A DNA stretch of 64,000 nt, taken from [Eubacterium] saphenum. Its GTDB lineage: Bacteria; Bacillota; Clostridia; Peptostreptococcales; Anaerovoracaceae. This document shows positions 33,968 through 42,404 of the stretch, piece by piece. Location of the stretch: contig SFHC01000014.1 of the NCBI GenBank assembly GCA_004555725.1, positions 1-64,000 of the forward strand. The letters are read 5' to 3'. The translations under genes were made by a program, and so were the position numbers. The number at the start of each line of letters is the position of its first letter. Position 1 is the stretch's first letter. Under the pieces are notes generated by a model. It was not told the origin of the DNA and did not search any database. It saw only the letters and a program-made list of their open reading frames with translations.

Positions 33968-34798
33968 ATGCACAGCCAACGCAATCCTGAAAATACAATA
34001 TTAATAGCCTGTTCCATGATGGAAGATGAAATTAACCGGGTACTGCAGAAATATCATCTGCAGTACCCGGTTGTCTGGATGGAACGCGGTTACCACAGCC
34101 GCCCGGAAAAACTGCGCGCCGTACTGCAGGAACAGATCACTCTGGCCGAACAGCGCCTGCACAGTACCGCCGGCGCGCAGAATGGTAAACCCGAAACAGG
34201 AAATCCGCCATTCCCGAAATGTTATGGCGGAAACGAAAACCCGGAGACGAAAGACCATCCGGCGCGCGCCGCACACATCGCAGAAAATCCGGCGGGTTCC
34301 CCGGCAGTCCTTCTGGCATACGGCCTCTGCGGAAACGGTACCGAAGGACTGCAGGCAGAATCTGCCGTTCTTGCCATGCCGCGTTTTGATGACTGCATCA
34401 ATACCCTGCTCTGCTGCGGACCGCGGACCAGCCGCGCGCTTGAACAAGCCGGTGTCTATTACCTGACGCGCGGCTGGACCCTGGATACCGGCGCCATGCT
34501 GCAGTCACACCAGAAGATGCTGGAAAAGTACGGCGAGAAAAAAACAAAGATAATCATGCAGATGATGTACGACGGATATAAAAGCGTTGCCGTAATCGAT
34601 GACGGCTGCTACGACACCGCGCCCGTGCAGCAGTACGCACAGAAATGCGCAGATTTGCTGCACGTGGACACAGAAACCGTCCCCGGCGGCACCAATATCC
34701 TGGAAAAGCTGCTGATCGGAAACTGGAATGACGACATCCTGGTCAAACCTGCGGGAAAGCCGGTGAAACAGGAGGATTTTTTTTACGAGAAGAACTGA
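33968..34798 (+). CDS. DUF1638 protein
   Basis: 276 residues. Family landmarks: ILIACSMMEDEINRVL, HSRPEKLRAVLQEQI, LLAYGLCGNGTEGL, PRFDDCINTLL and YYLTRGWTLDTG. The function is not established; the family recurrently lies beside corrinoid methyltransferases. A Pro/Asn-rich insert (about 60-110) interrupts the domain between the N-terminal part and YGLCGNG. It starts 22 bp after the methyltransferase and ends at a strong terminator. Confidence 0.82.
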   Translation: MHSQRNPENTILIACSMMEDEINRVLQKYHLQYPVVWMERGYHSRPEKLRAVLQEQITLAEQRLHSTAGAQNGKPETGNPPFPKCYGGNENPETKDHPARAAHIAENPAGSPAVLLAYGLCGNGTEGLQAESAVLAMPRFDDCINTLLCCGPRTSRALEQAGVYYLTRGWTLDTGAMLQSHQKMLEKYGEKKTKIIMQMMYDGYKSVAVIDDGCYDTAPVQQYAQKCADLLHVDTETVPGGTNILEKLLIGNWNDDILVKPAGKPVKQEDFFYEKN

Positions 34799-34807
34799 AA
34801 ACCTGAG

Positions 34808-34850
34808 CTGCTGCGCAAGGCAAAATGATTGCCGAGCGCAGCAGTTTTTT
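34808..34850 (+). terminator. Intrinsic terminator after the DUF1638 gene
   Basis: CTGCTGCGC/GCGCAGCAG with an inner GGCA/TGCC stem, followed by TTTTTT. Confidence 0.88.
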
Positions 34851-34853
34851 GCC

Positions 34854-35010
34854 GCGTTCCCGAAGCGCATGGGTCGGAATTGGTATTGAAAACTTCGGGA
34901 ACGCGGAGCCAGATGAAGGTTTCCCGAAGAAGAAAAATAAAGTTCGGGAAACCAGAGATTATTGCCGCGTACCCGAAGCGCATGGCCCGAAACCGATTCC
35001 CGAACGCTAT
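34854..35010. repeat. TTCCCGAA double-hairpin repeat, copy 1
   Basis: Hairpin A: GCGTTCCCGAAG (34854-34865)/CTTCGGGAACGC (34893-34904), 12 bp, 27-nt loop. Hairpin B: GGTTTCCCGAA (34918-34928)/TTCGGGAAACC (34943-34953), 11 bp, 14-nt loop. A partial third unit (GTACCCGAAGCGCATGGCCC.. to TTCCCGAACG) extends to about 35010. Nearly identical to the copy at 36898-37027, with the same loop lengths. REP-like intergenic element. Confidence 0.88.
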
Positions 35011-35095
35011 AGAGAAAATGAATTAGAAGAGTATGCAGAATCTTTATAAAATAATAGATGTATCAATGACTGATAAAAACGAGGAGGCATACAGG

Positions 35096-36208
35096 ATGGC
35101 GAGAAAAACAAAAGATGAAATGACGCCGAAGCAGCGTGCGGCGGCGATTGCAAATGGTGAAGAAGTTGACCGGATGCCGTGCAATCCAAACGTAGCAAAC
35201 GGTGTGGCAAGAGTATACGGATGTAAAATATCGGAATTCAACACATCGGCAAAGACGCTGGCAGAGGCGCAGATTGCCGGTTACCGGCGATTCGGATACG
35301 ACAGTGTGCGCGTATTTACCGACCTGTTTCCATGGGCAGAGGCCATGGGCGCAGAAGTCACCATGCCGGAGGACGATACGGTCGACCTGAAGTCGCCGGC
35401 GATTAAGGATCCGGCAGACTATAAAAAGATTCACCCGCTGAATCCATATAAAGATGGGAGGCTGCCGGTTCATCTTGATGCCATGAAATACTTGATTGAC
35501 GGCGTAGGCGATGAAGTCGGAATCTCTGCAGCTATCGTCGGACCGTTCACCAACGCCTGCTTTCTGCTCGGCGTAGAGAACGTTCTGCGGTTCTGTTATA
35601 AAAATCCGGAAGCCGTCCACCACCTTTGCCAGGTTTCCCTGGAGTCCCTGATTTCCTACGCAGATGCGGCAATCGACATCGGACTCGGACCGACGATTTC
35701 CGAGCCAATGTCCTCCTGCACCGTCATCAGCCCCAAAATTTTCCGCGAGTTCTCAGCACCGTATCTGAAGCAGCTGGTGGATCATTTCAAATCGAGAGGT
35801 CGCGGAGTCGTCATGCATATCTGCGGACAGACGGCCGATATCTGGGAAGATATCGCCGATATGGGCGTAGCAGGGTTCAGCATCGACAACGTCGCCAGCA
35901 TTGAGGAGTGCAAGCAGAAAATAGGCAGCAAAACCAAGATTCTGGGAAATGTCAATCCGGGCACAACCATGTACATGGGATCGCCGGCAGAAGTGCGCCT
36001 GGCGACACTGAAATGCATTAAAGAAGGCTATGATTCCCCGAAGGGTTTCATGCCGATGTCCGGCTGCTCGCTCCCAGTCGAGACTCCATTTGAAAACATC
36101 GACATGATGATGGATACCGTCCGCGAACTCGGTTACCCGGTCGACCCGGCTAAGCTGGACCGTATGATTGAAGAGACAAAAGCAGAACTGGCAAGGGAGG
36201 AAGCATAA
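35096..36208 (+). CDS. UroD-fold cobamide methyltransferase, copy 2
   Basis: 370 residues from ATG 35096 (GAGGAGG upstream). Same superfamily as copy 1 but only distantly related to it: MTPKQRAAAIANGEEVDRMP, IVGPFTNACFLLGV, zinc motif HICGQTADIW (His about 241) and a C-terminal Cys in MSGCSLPVETP. Its stop overlaps the start of the corrinoid protein gene (TAATG), so the two are a pair; it is likely the enzyme that methylates or demethylates that corrinoid protein. Substrate unknown. Confidence 0.87.
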   Translation: MARKTKDEMTPKQRAAAIANGEEVDRMPCNPNVANGVARVYGCKISEFNTSAKTLAEAQIAGYRRFGYDSVRVFTDLFPWAEAMGAEVTMPEDDTVDLKSPAIKDPADYKKIHPLNPYKDGRLPVHLDAMKYLIDGVGDEVGISAAIVGPFTNACFLLGVENVLRFCYKNPEAVHHLCQVSLESLISYADAAIDIGLGPTISEPMSSCTVISPKIFREFSAPYLKQLVDHFKSRGRGVVMHICGQTADIWEDIADMGVAGFSIDNVASIEECKQKIGSKTKILGNVNPGTTMYMGSPAEVRLATLKCIKEGYDSPKGFMPMSGCSLPVETPFENIDMMMDTVRELGYPVDPAKLDRMIEETKAELAREEA

Positions 36209-36885
36209 TGGCAGCAAGAAGCAAGGATGAACTGATCTCCGCAATGGAAAATGCAGTGCTGGAAATGGATGATGAAGAGGCCGCCGCTCTCGCGGAAGAG
36301 TACACAGAAGCTGGATACGACGCCATGGAAGGCCTGACAGAAGGTCTGGCAAAAGGCATGAACAAGGCAGGTGAGCTGTACGAGCAGAAGGAATACTTTA
36401 TCCCGGAACTGCTGCTCTGCTCCGACGCCTTCTACGGCGCAGTCGACGTGCTGCGTCCGCATATTCAGAAGAAAAGCGACAGCGCAGAAAAGATGACCGC
36501 CGTCATCGGCGTCGTCGAAGGCGACACCCATGACATCGGGAAAAACATCCTGAAAATCATGCTCGAAACAGAAGGCTTCGACGTCTATGACCTCGGAAAA
36601 GACGTCCCGACAGAAGAATTCATTTCCGCCGCCGCAGAACACCACGCCGATTTCATTGGCATGTCGACACTGATGACGACAACCATGATCAAAATGAGTG
36701 AAATCATCGAAGAACTGAAAGAAAAAGGCATGCGCGACCAGCTGGTCATCATGGTCGGCGGCGGTCCGATCTCCGCTTCCTACGCAGAGAAAATCGGCGC
36801 CGACGGCTACGAACCAGACGCCGCCAGCGCCGCCCGCCGTGCCAGAGAATTGGTCATGGCGCGCCGCGGACATGATGTGGCATAA
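36208..36885 (+). CDS. Methyltransferase cognate corrinoid protein
   Basis: 225 residues. An N-terminal helical cap domain (AAALAEEYTEAGYDAMEGLTEGLAKGMNKAG..FIPELLLCSDAF type) precedes a B12-binding Rossmann domain with GDTHDIGKN (about 105), in which His supplies the lower cobalt ligand, then DLGKDVPTEEF, MSTLMTTTM and VGGGPIS. It carries the methyl group between two methyltransferases. Overlaps the upstream gene by 1 nt. Confidence 0.94.
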   Translation: MAARSKDELISAMENAVLEMDDEEAAALAEEYTEAGYDAMEGLTEGLAKGMNKAGELYEQKEYFIPELLLCSDAFYGAVDVLRPHIQKKSDSAEKMTAVIGVVEGDTHDIGKNILKIMLETEGFDVYDLGKDVPTEEFISAAAEHHADFIGMSTLMTTTMIKMSEIIEELKEKGMRDQLVIMVGGGPISASYAEKIGADGYEPDAASAARRARELVMARRGHDVA

Positions 36886-36897
36886 GAGTTCTCGTAA

Positions 36898-37027
36898 GCG
36901 TTCCCGAAGGGCATGGCCCGGAATAGGCAATGAAAACTTCGGGAACGCGGAGTCATAAGAAGGTTTCCCGAAGAGGAAAAATAAAGTTCGGGAAACCCGG
37001 AATTATTGTTGCGTTCCCGAATTTTTT
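36898..37027. repeat. TTCCCGAA double-hairpin repeat, copy 2
   Basis: Hairpin A: 36898-36909/36937-36948 (12 bp, 27-nt loop). Hairpin B: 36962-36972/36987-36997 (11 bp, 14-nt loop). It ends in GCGTTCCCGAATTTTTTG. Same architecture and almost the same sequence as copy 1, on the other side of the UroD-corrinoid gene pair. The final arm plus T run could also end the transcript. Confidence 0.88.
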
Positions 37028-37578
37028 GCCAAAAAAAGGAAAAAAGCAGCCGTGGCGGGCTGACGTTTTGCCGGCCTTGTTTGTCTGCTTTTCCGTATAT
37101 GTCCATTTATATCCGACGTCTCGGATTCGGTTATCAGCACCCCCGAACTGCTGACGACGTCCTCTGATCTTCCGGACTGCTAAAACAGTCTTTCTTACGC
37201 TCTTTGTTTTACAGAAAAGTTTACGAATCATCCAATTCATCTTTTCGATATGCGGGAAGCGTTGAAATAAGCGGATCTGTTGGATGGAATCCAAGAAACT
37301 GCGGATTGTTTTTCTGTTTGTTCACAGCTTGTGATAGACTTTATCTATCTGAAAAATTGTCCGTATTTGGGAGAATTGGGTAAATGAAATGTGATCTATA
37401 GTTTCTGCAGATCCTTGCGCGTTGTTTTTTGTCGAAAAACGGCTGCCCCCAAGATGGCGGCGATATGTTAGAATAGAAGACAGGATTTTTCAGGGCGGTG
37501 AAGCTTAGGCTGAAGCCGCCTGTTCAGTATGTATAGAAATATTGCGGCGTGGAGCTGCGGAGATGAGGGATCAAATAT
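37028..37578. other. Intergenic region before pcrA
   Basis: No credible coding sequence. The only signal is an extended -10 promoter (TGTTAGAAT, 37466-37474) for pcrA without a clear -35, leaving a leader of about 100 nt. Confidence 0.5.
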
Positions 37579-39792
37579 ATGGCACAGTTAAATCCAAAAC
37601 AGCAGGAAGCAGTCGATTATATGGAGGGTCCGCTGCTGATTCTGGCGGGCGCGGGATCTGGTAAAACCAGTACGATGACGCACAGGATTGCGCATCTGGT
37701 GGACAGCGGAGTGGATCCATATCATATTTTGGCGGTGACGTTCACAAATAAGGCGGCAAATGAGATGCGGGAGCGTGTGGAGCAGCTGATCGGGAATACG
37801 CGGGGGATGTGGATTATGACATTCCATGCGATGTGCCTTCGAATCCTGCATAAGTATTGTGACCGCATCGGCTATGGGTCGCAGTTTTCTATCTATGATA
37901 CGACGGATCAGAAAACCGTGGTGAAGAATATCATGAAGGAGCGGGGAATCAGCGATAAGGAGTATAAGCCGCAGTATCTGCTGTCTGCAATCAGCAACTG
38001 CAAGGAGAAGGCGCAGTCTCCGGAGGATTTTAAGGAGTCGTCGCTGGAAAGTGTGCGGAACCGCGTCATTCATATTGTGTATGAGGAGTATGAGAAACGG
38101 CTGAAAGAGAATAATGCCATGGATTTTGACGATTTGCTGCTGAACTGCTGGAGACTGCTCAGCAGTGAGCCGGATGTCCTGGAGGAATATCAGGACCGGT
38201 TCCAATACATTATGGTCGATGAGTATCAGGATACAAACCACATTCAGTATGAGCTGGTGACGATGCTGGCAAAGAAGAACCGCAACATCTGCGTGGTTGG
38301 TGACGATGACCAGTGCATTTACCAGTGGAGAGGCGCGGATATCCGGAACATCCTGGATTTTGAAAAGGATTTTCCGGAGGCAAAGGTGATCAAGCTGGAG
38401 CAGAATTACCGTTCGGTCGGGAATATTCTGGCGGCGGCGCACTCTGTGATTCAGAATAACACAGAGCGGAAATCCAAGAAGCTGTGGACGGATCGCGAGC
38501 CGGGTGAGAAGATCCGTTATTACCGTTTGGACAACGATAAGGAAGAGGCATCGTATGTCGCGCGGCAAATTGCGGCTTTGCAAAGGAAAGGCCGGGACTG
38601 GAATGATTTTGCCATTTTGTACCGGACGAACGCGCAGTCCCGTCTGTTCGAGGAAGCGATGAGCCGGGAAGGAATCCCGTACAGGGTGCTGTCCGGAATG
38701 CGTTACTATGACCGGAAGGAAATTAAGGACGCGATGGCATATATGCGGCTTGTGGTCAATCCGGATGATGATCTGTCGGTCCAGCGCATCATCAATGAGC
38801 CAAAGCGCGGAATCGGCGCCAAGACCTGGGAGAAGATCCGGGCGTTTGCGGGGGTCCGAGGGCAGAGCGTGCTGCGGGCACTGGCGGATCCGGACGGCGA
38901 GGTTCTGGGCACGCTGCCGGGGAAGGCATACGATAAGGTGAAGGCGATGACAGAGTGTCTGACTCTCTGCAGACAGGAAAAAGACAATCTGAATGTCACG
39001 GATATTTTTGATCAGCTGATGACCAAGACGGGATATATGCCTGCGCTGGAAGCGGAGAGAACGACAGAGGCAGAAAGCCGGCTGGACAACTTGATGGAAT
39101 TTAAGTCCGTCATCGCGGATTATGAGAACAGCGCGGAGGAGCCGACGATCGACGAGTTTATGGAGCAGCTTGCGCTGACGGCGGAAGTGGACAATTACCA
39201 TGAAGAGGATGCGTCGGTCACGATGATGACGATGCACAGCGCCAAGGGTCTGGAGTTCCCGGTTGTGTTTATGCCGGGCATGGAAGACGGTCTGTTCCCG
39301 GGAAGCCGCGCGTTTGATGATGAAGAGAAGATGGAAGAAGAGCGGCGCCTCTGTTATGTGGGAATGACCAGAGCAAAGGAACTGCTTTATCTGACAAGTG
39401 CGGAAGTGCGTACAAGGTACGGACGGACCGACTACACCAGAGAGTCACAGTTCATGAAGGAACTGGACCCTAAACTGGTGGAGGGCGATGCTGTCTATCG
39501 CAGAAGGCAGGGGGATTCCAGCCTGGGTGTTTCAACAGGAAGCCGCGACGGATATGCGAAGCAGCCTGCAGTTAAACCGTATGACGCACTGAAGTACGCG
39601 CGCATGGAGACGCGGCAGCACGCAGCTTCTTCTGCGTCGTCTATTGCACTAAAGGCGGGAGATCGTGTGCAGCACAGCAAGTTCGGAACCGGAATGGTCA
39701 TTGATGCGAATGATAAGATTGTCACCGTGGTGTTCGATTCTGCCGGAATTAAAAAACTGGCGAGAGGTATTGCGCCGCTGAAAAAGATATAG
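37579..39792 (+). CDS. pcrA: ATP-dependent DNA helicase PcrA/UvrD
   Basis: 737 residues, SF1A helicase. LNPKQQEAV (Q motif), GAGSGKT (Walker A, about 26-32), MVDEYQDTN (motif II), VVGDDDQCIYQWRGAD (motif III region), LEQNYRSVGNIL (motif IV), MTMHSAKGLEFPVVF (motif V) and RRLCYVGMTRA (motif VI). The C-terminal SH3-like domain DRVQHSKFGTGMVI typical of PcrA binds RNA polymerase. Acts in repair and replication restart. Probably cotranscribed with ligA, as in many Firmicutes. Confidence 0.97.
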   Translation: MAQLNPKQQEAVDYMEGPLLILAGAGSGKTSTMTHRIAHLVDSGVDPYHILAVTFTNKAANEMRERVEQLIGNTRGMWIMTFHAMCLRILHKYCDRIGYGSQFSIYDTTDQKTVVKNIMKERGISDKEYKPQYLLSAISNCKEKAQSPEDFKESSLESVRNRVIHIVYEEYEKRLKENNAMDFDDLLLNCWRLLSSEPDVLEEYQDRFQYIMVDEYQDTNHIQYELVTMLAKKNRNICVVGDDDQCIYQWRGADIRNILDFEKDFPEAKVIKLEQNYRSVGNILAAAHSVIQNNTERKSKKLWTDREPGEKIRYYRLDNDKEEASYVARQIAALQRKGRDWNDFAILYRTNAQSRLFEEAMSREGIPYRVLSGMRYYDRKEIKDAMAYMRLVVNPDDDLSVQRIINEPKRGIGAKTWEKIRAFAGVRGQSVLRALADPDGEVLGTLPGKAYDKVKAMTECLTLCRQEKDNLNVTDIFDQLMTKTGYMPALEAERTTEAESRLDNLMEFKSVIADYENSAEEPTIDEFMEQLALTAEVDNYHEEDASVTMMTMHSAKGLEFPVVFMPGMEDGLFPGSRAFDDEEKMEEERRLCYVGMTRAKELLYLTSAEVRTRYGRTDYTRESQFMKELDPKLVEGDAVYRRRQGDSSLGVSTGSRDGYAKQPAVKPYDALKYARMETRQHAASSASSIALKAGDRVQHSKFGTGMVIDANDKIVTVVFDSAGIKKLARGIAPLKKI

Positions 39793-39867
39793 GGGGATGC
39801 GGCGCAGACGGTGTACAATAAAGATAAATACAGATCTTGAAGAGAGGTACGGAAAAGAGGAACGCGC

Positions 39868-41859
39868 ATGGCAGAGAATAAGAAAGAGAGAATTAAGGAA
39901 CTGGTAGACGCGCTGAATCGCGCTGCCCGCGCTTATTATATGGATGCAGAAGAGATCATGCCGAACATTGAGTATGACCGGATGTATGACGAACTTCTGG
40001 ACTTGGAAAAGGAGACCGGAATCGTCCTTTCGAACAGTCCGTCGCAGAATGTCGGCTATGAAATTGTCTCAGATCTGCCGAAAGAACGCCATCCGAGCCG
40101 GATGCTCAGTCTGGACAAGACCAAGAGCAGAGAAGAGCTGAGGGACTGGCTGGGTGACCAGGAAGGCCTTTTGTCCTGGAAGCTGGACGGACTGACCATC
40201 GTGCTGACGTACGACGGAGGAAAGCTCGTAAAGGCGCTGACCAGAGGAAACGGCGATGTCGGGGAAGTCGTTACGAATAACGCAAAAGTGTTCGCCAATG
40301 TACCGGTATCCATTGCGTTTAAGGGTCATCTGGTTCTGCGCGGCGAGGCTGTGATCAAGTACAGTGATTTTGAAAAGATCAATGAAACGATCGGAGATGC
40401 GGACGCGAAATATAAGAATCCGAGGAACCTGTGCAGCGGATCGGTGCGTCAGCTGGATCCGCGGGTCACAAAGGACAGGAATGTTAATTTTATTGCGTTC
40501 ACGCTTGTTGAGGCAGAGAATGTGGATTTTCATGATCTTCGCGAGAATCAGCTGAAGTGGCTCTCTGAGCAGGGGTTTGATGTCGTTCCGTTTAAGCATG
40601 TCACACGAGATAATATTATGGACACGATTGAATGGTTTGCGCAGGAAATCGTGCATAATGATTTTCCGTCAGACGGACTGGTGCTGACCTATAACGATAT
40701 GGTCTACGGCCGTTCTCTGGGACAGACAGCGAAATTCCCGAGAGATTCGCTTGCGTTTAAGTGGGCGGACCAGAAGGAGGAGACGACGCTCAGAAAGATT
40801 GAATGGAGCGCGTCCCGGACAGGGCTGATCAACCCGGTTGCCGTGTTTGATCCGGTGCAGCTGGAAGGAACGACGGTGAAGAGGGCATCAGTGCATAATA
40901 TCAGCATTATGAGAGAACTGAAACTCGGTATCGGCGACCGGATTACGGTGTATAAGGCCAATATGATCATTCCGCAGATCGCGGAGAATCTGACCGGAAG
41001 TGATAATATAGAGATTCCTGAAGTCTGCCCGGTCTGCGGCGGAAAGACAGAGATTCACGAGGACAACGGCGTACAGACCCTGTATTGCACCAATCCGGAC
41101 TGTCTGGCCAAGCAGATCAAAGGTTTTTCTCTGTTCGTGTCCAGAGACGCGATGAATATTGACGGACTCAGCGACGCGACGATTGAGAAACTGATCGCAA
41201 AGGGCCTGATTAAGGAGTATGCGGATCTGTTCAACTTCGATTCCTATAAAGATGCAGTCGTAGAAATGGAAGGGTTTGGCGAGAAATCGTTCCAGAATCT
41301 CGCGGACTCGGTGGAAAAGGCGAGACATACGACGCCGGTGCGGCTTCTGTATGCACTCGGAATTCCGGGAATTGGTCTGGCCAATGCCAAACTGATCGCT
41401 AAAGCATGCGGAAACCAGTGGGAACGCATGCAGCATCTTACTGCAGAAGATCTGACGGCGATTGACGGAATCGGTGATGTCATGGCAAAGTCTTATGTCG
41501 ATTACTTTGCTGATCCAGACCATCAGCGCAAGGTGGAAGATATTCTGGGCCAGGTACAGCTGGATGAGACGGTAGAGGACAATCCGTCTTTCCTTGAGGG
41601 AATGACCTTTGTCATTACAGGATCGCTGAACCATTACGCGAACCGTGAGGAGCTGAAGCAGGAAATTGAGCGTTTTGGGGGGAAAGCGGCAGGTTCTGTC
41701 AGCAAGAATACCACGGCACTGATCAATAATAACATTGAGTCGACGAGTGCCAAGAACAGAAAGGCGAGGGAACTCGGCATTCCGATTATCGATGAAGAGA
41801 TGATGCGGAATTGGCTGGAAACTGGAGAAGCGCCGGAAATACCTGAAAACAGCCGGTAG
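39868..41859 (+). CDS. ligA: NAD-dependent DNA ligase LigA
   Basis: 663 residues. Adenylation lysine in WKLDGLTI (about Lys105). Then the RGEAV motif, NPRNLCSGSVRQLDP, the OB domain, a zinc finger (CPVCGG..YCTNPDCLAKQ), helix-hairpin-helix repeats (GIPGIGLANAKLI) and a C-terminal BRCT domain (FLEGMTFVITGSL). The usual KIDG variant is KLDG. GAACGCGC spacing gives a weak ribosome binding site (AAGAGG at 39854). Confidence 0.97.
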   Translation: MAENKKERIKELVDALNRAARAYYMDAEEIMPNIEYDRMYDELLDLEKETGIVLSNSPSQNVGYEIVSDLPKERHPSRMLSLDKTKSREELRDWLGDQEGLLSWKLDGLTIVLTYDGGKLVKALTRGNGDVGEVVTNNAKVFANVPVSIAFKGHLVLRGEAVIKYSDFEKINETIGDADAKYKNPRNLCSGSVRQLDPRVTKDRNVNFIAFTLVEAENVDFHDLRENQLKWLSEQGFDVVPFKHVTRDNIMDTIEWFAQEIVHNDFPSDGLVLTYNDMVYGRSLGQTAKFPRDSLAFKWADQKEETTLRKIEWSASRTGLINPVAVFDPVQLEGTTVKRASVHNISIMRELKLGIGDRITVYKANMIIPQIAENLTGSDNIEIPEVCPVCGGKTEIHEDNGVQTLYCTNPDCLAKQIKGFSLFVSRDAMNIDGLSDATIEKLIAKGLIKEYADLFNFDSYKDAVVEMEGFGEKSFQNLADSVEKARHTTPVRLLYALGIPGIGLANAKLIAKACGNQWERMQHLTAEDLTAIDGIGDVMAKSYVDYFADPDHQRKVEDILGQVQLDETVEDNPSFLEGMTFVITGSLNHYANREELKQEIERFGGKAAGSVSKNTTALINNNIESTSAKNRKARELGIPIIDEEMMRNWLETGEAPEIPENSR

Positions 41860-41945
41860 AATGGCCGCGTACAGGGCAGCGGAACAGCCGGATGCGGAAA
41901 TTACGGAAATAAGAATTACATACACAGGACATAATGAATTACCTG

Positions 41946-41997
41946 CAGAGGACGCTGTGCCGGGCATGATGACCCGGGCAGCAGCCTCTGTTTTTTT
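41946..41997 (+). terminator. Intrinsic terminator after ligA
   Basis: CAGAGG..GCTG..CCGGG/CCCGG..CAGC..CCTCTG (41946-41990) followed by seven T. Confidence 0.9.
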
Positions 41998-42200
41998 GTT
42001 GTATCGAAAAAAGATCAATCGCAATTATCGGGGATAGGGGTGGGGTAAAGACGGAATTCTTAGAATATAGCAAAACAATTGGAATTTCAATGTGAGGGGC
42101 GTGCAGAATTCATTCTTGAATCTGTAATATTTTTCTGTTTTCGATGCGCGGTTTTTCCAATTGGACAACATCACAGTGACAACATATTGCCATTACGATA

Positions 42201-42229
42201 TTGACAATTATGGCTGAGCGTGTGATAAT
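42201..42229 (+). promoter_or_regulatory. Promoter of putP
   Basis: Perfect TTGACA (42201-42206), 17-bp spacer, GATAAT (42224-42229). Predicted leader about 170 nt. Confidence 0.75.
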
Positions 42230-42365
42230 ATGTGTAGAATTTTTATCAATGGCGAGGCTACATGGATGAAATTTTATCCATGATATCGAGAATGCCTGCG
42301 GAAACCGCTGTTGAGCATCTATGAAAGGTAAAATATTTCTGGTATGTATGTCAAAAGGGAGGAAA

Positions 42366-42398
42366 ATGTTAGATCTTGTTTCTGCGGTTATCATATAA
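42366..42398 (+). other. Ten-codon upstream frame in phase with putP
   Basis: ATG 42366 has AGGGAGG 3 nt upstream and encodes MLDLVSAVII, then TAA. The stop is followed by TTA ACT and the putP ATG in the same frame. The hydrophobic sequence looks like the missing start of the transporter's first helix or like a leader peptide. Confidence 0.5.
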
Positions 42399-42404
42399 TT
42401 AACT

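Larger units (their letters stand above)
41998..42404. other. putP upstream region with leader and minicistron
   Basis: No protein gene other than a 10-codon frame at 42366-42398. It holds the putP promoter (42201-42229), a hairpin CATGGAT/ATCCATG (about 42262-42283) and a purine-rich AAAGGGAGG that serves the minicistron, not the annotated putP start. Confidence 0.55.

Noticed and set aside
34854..37027. Insertion sequence
   Set aside because: The two hairpin copies enclose metabolic genes, with no transposase; better described as REP-like repeats.
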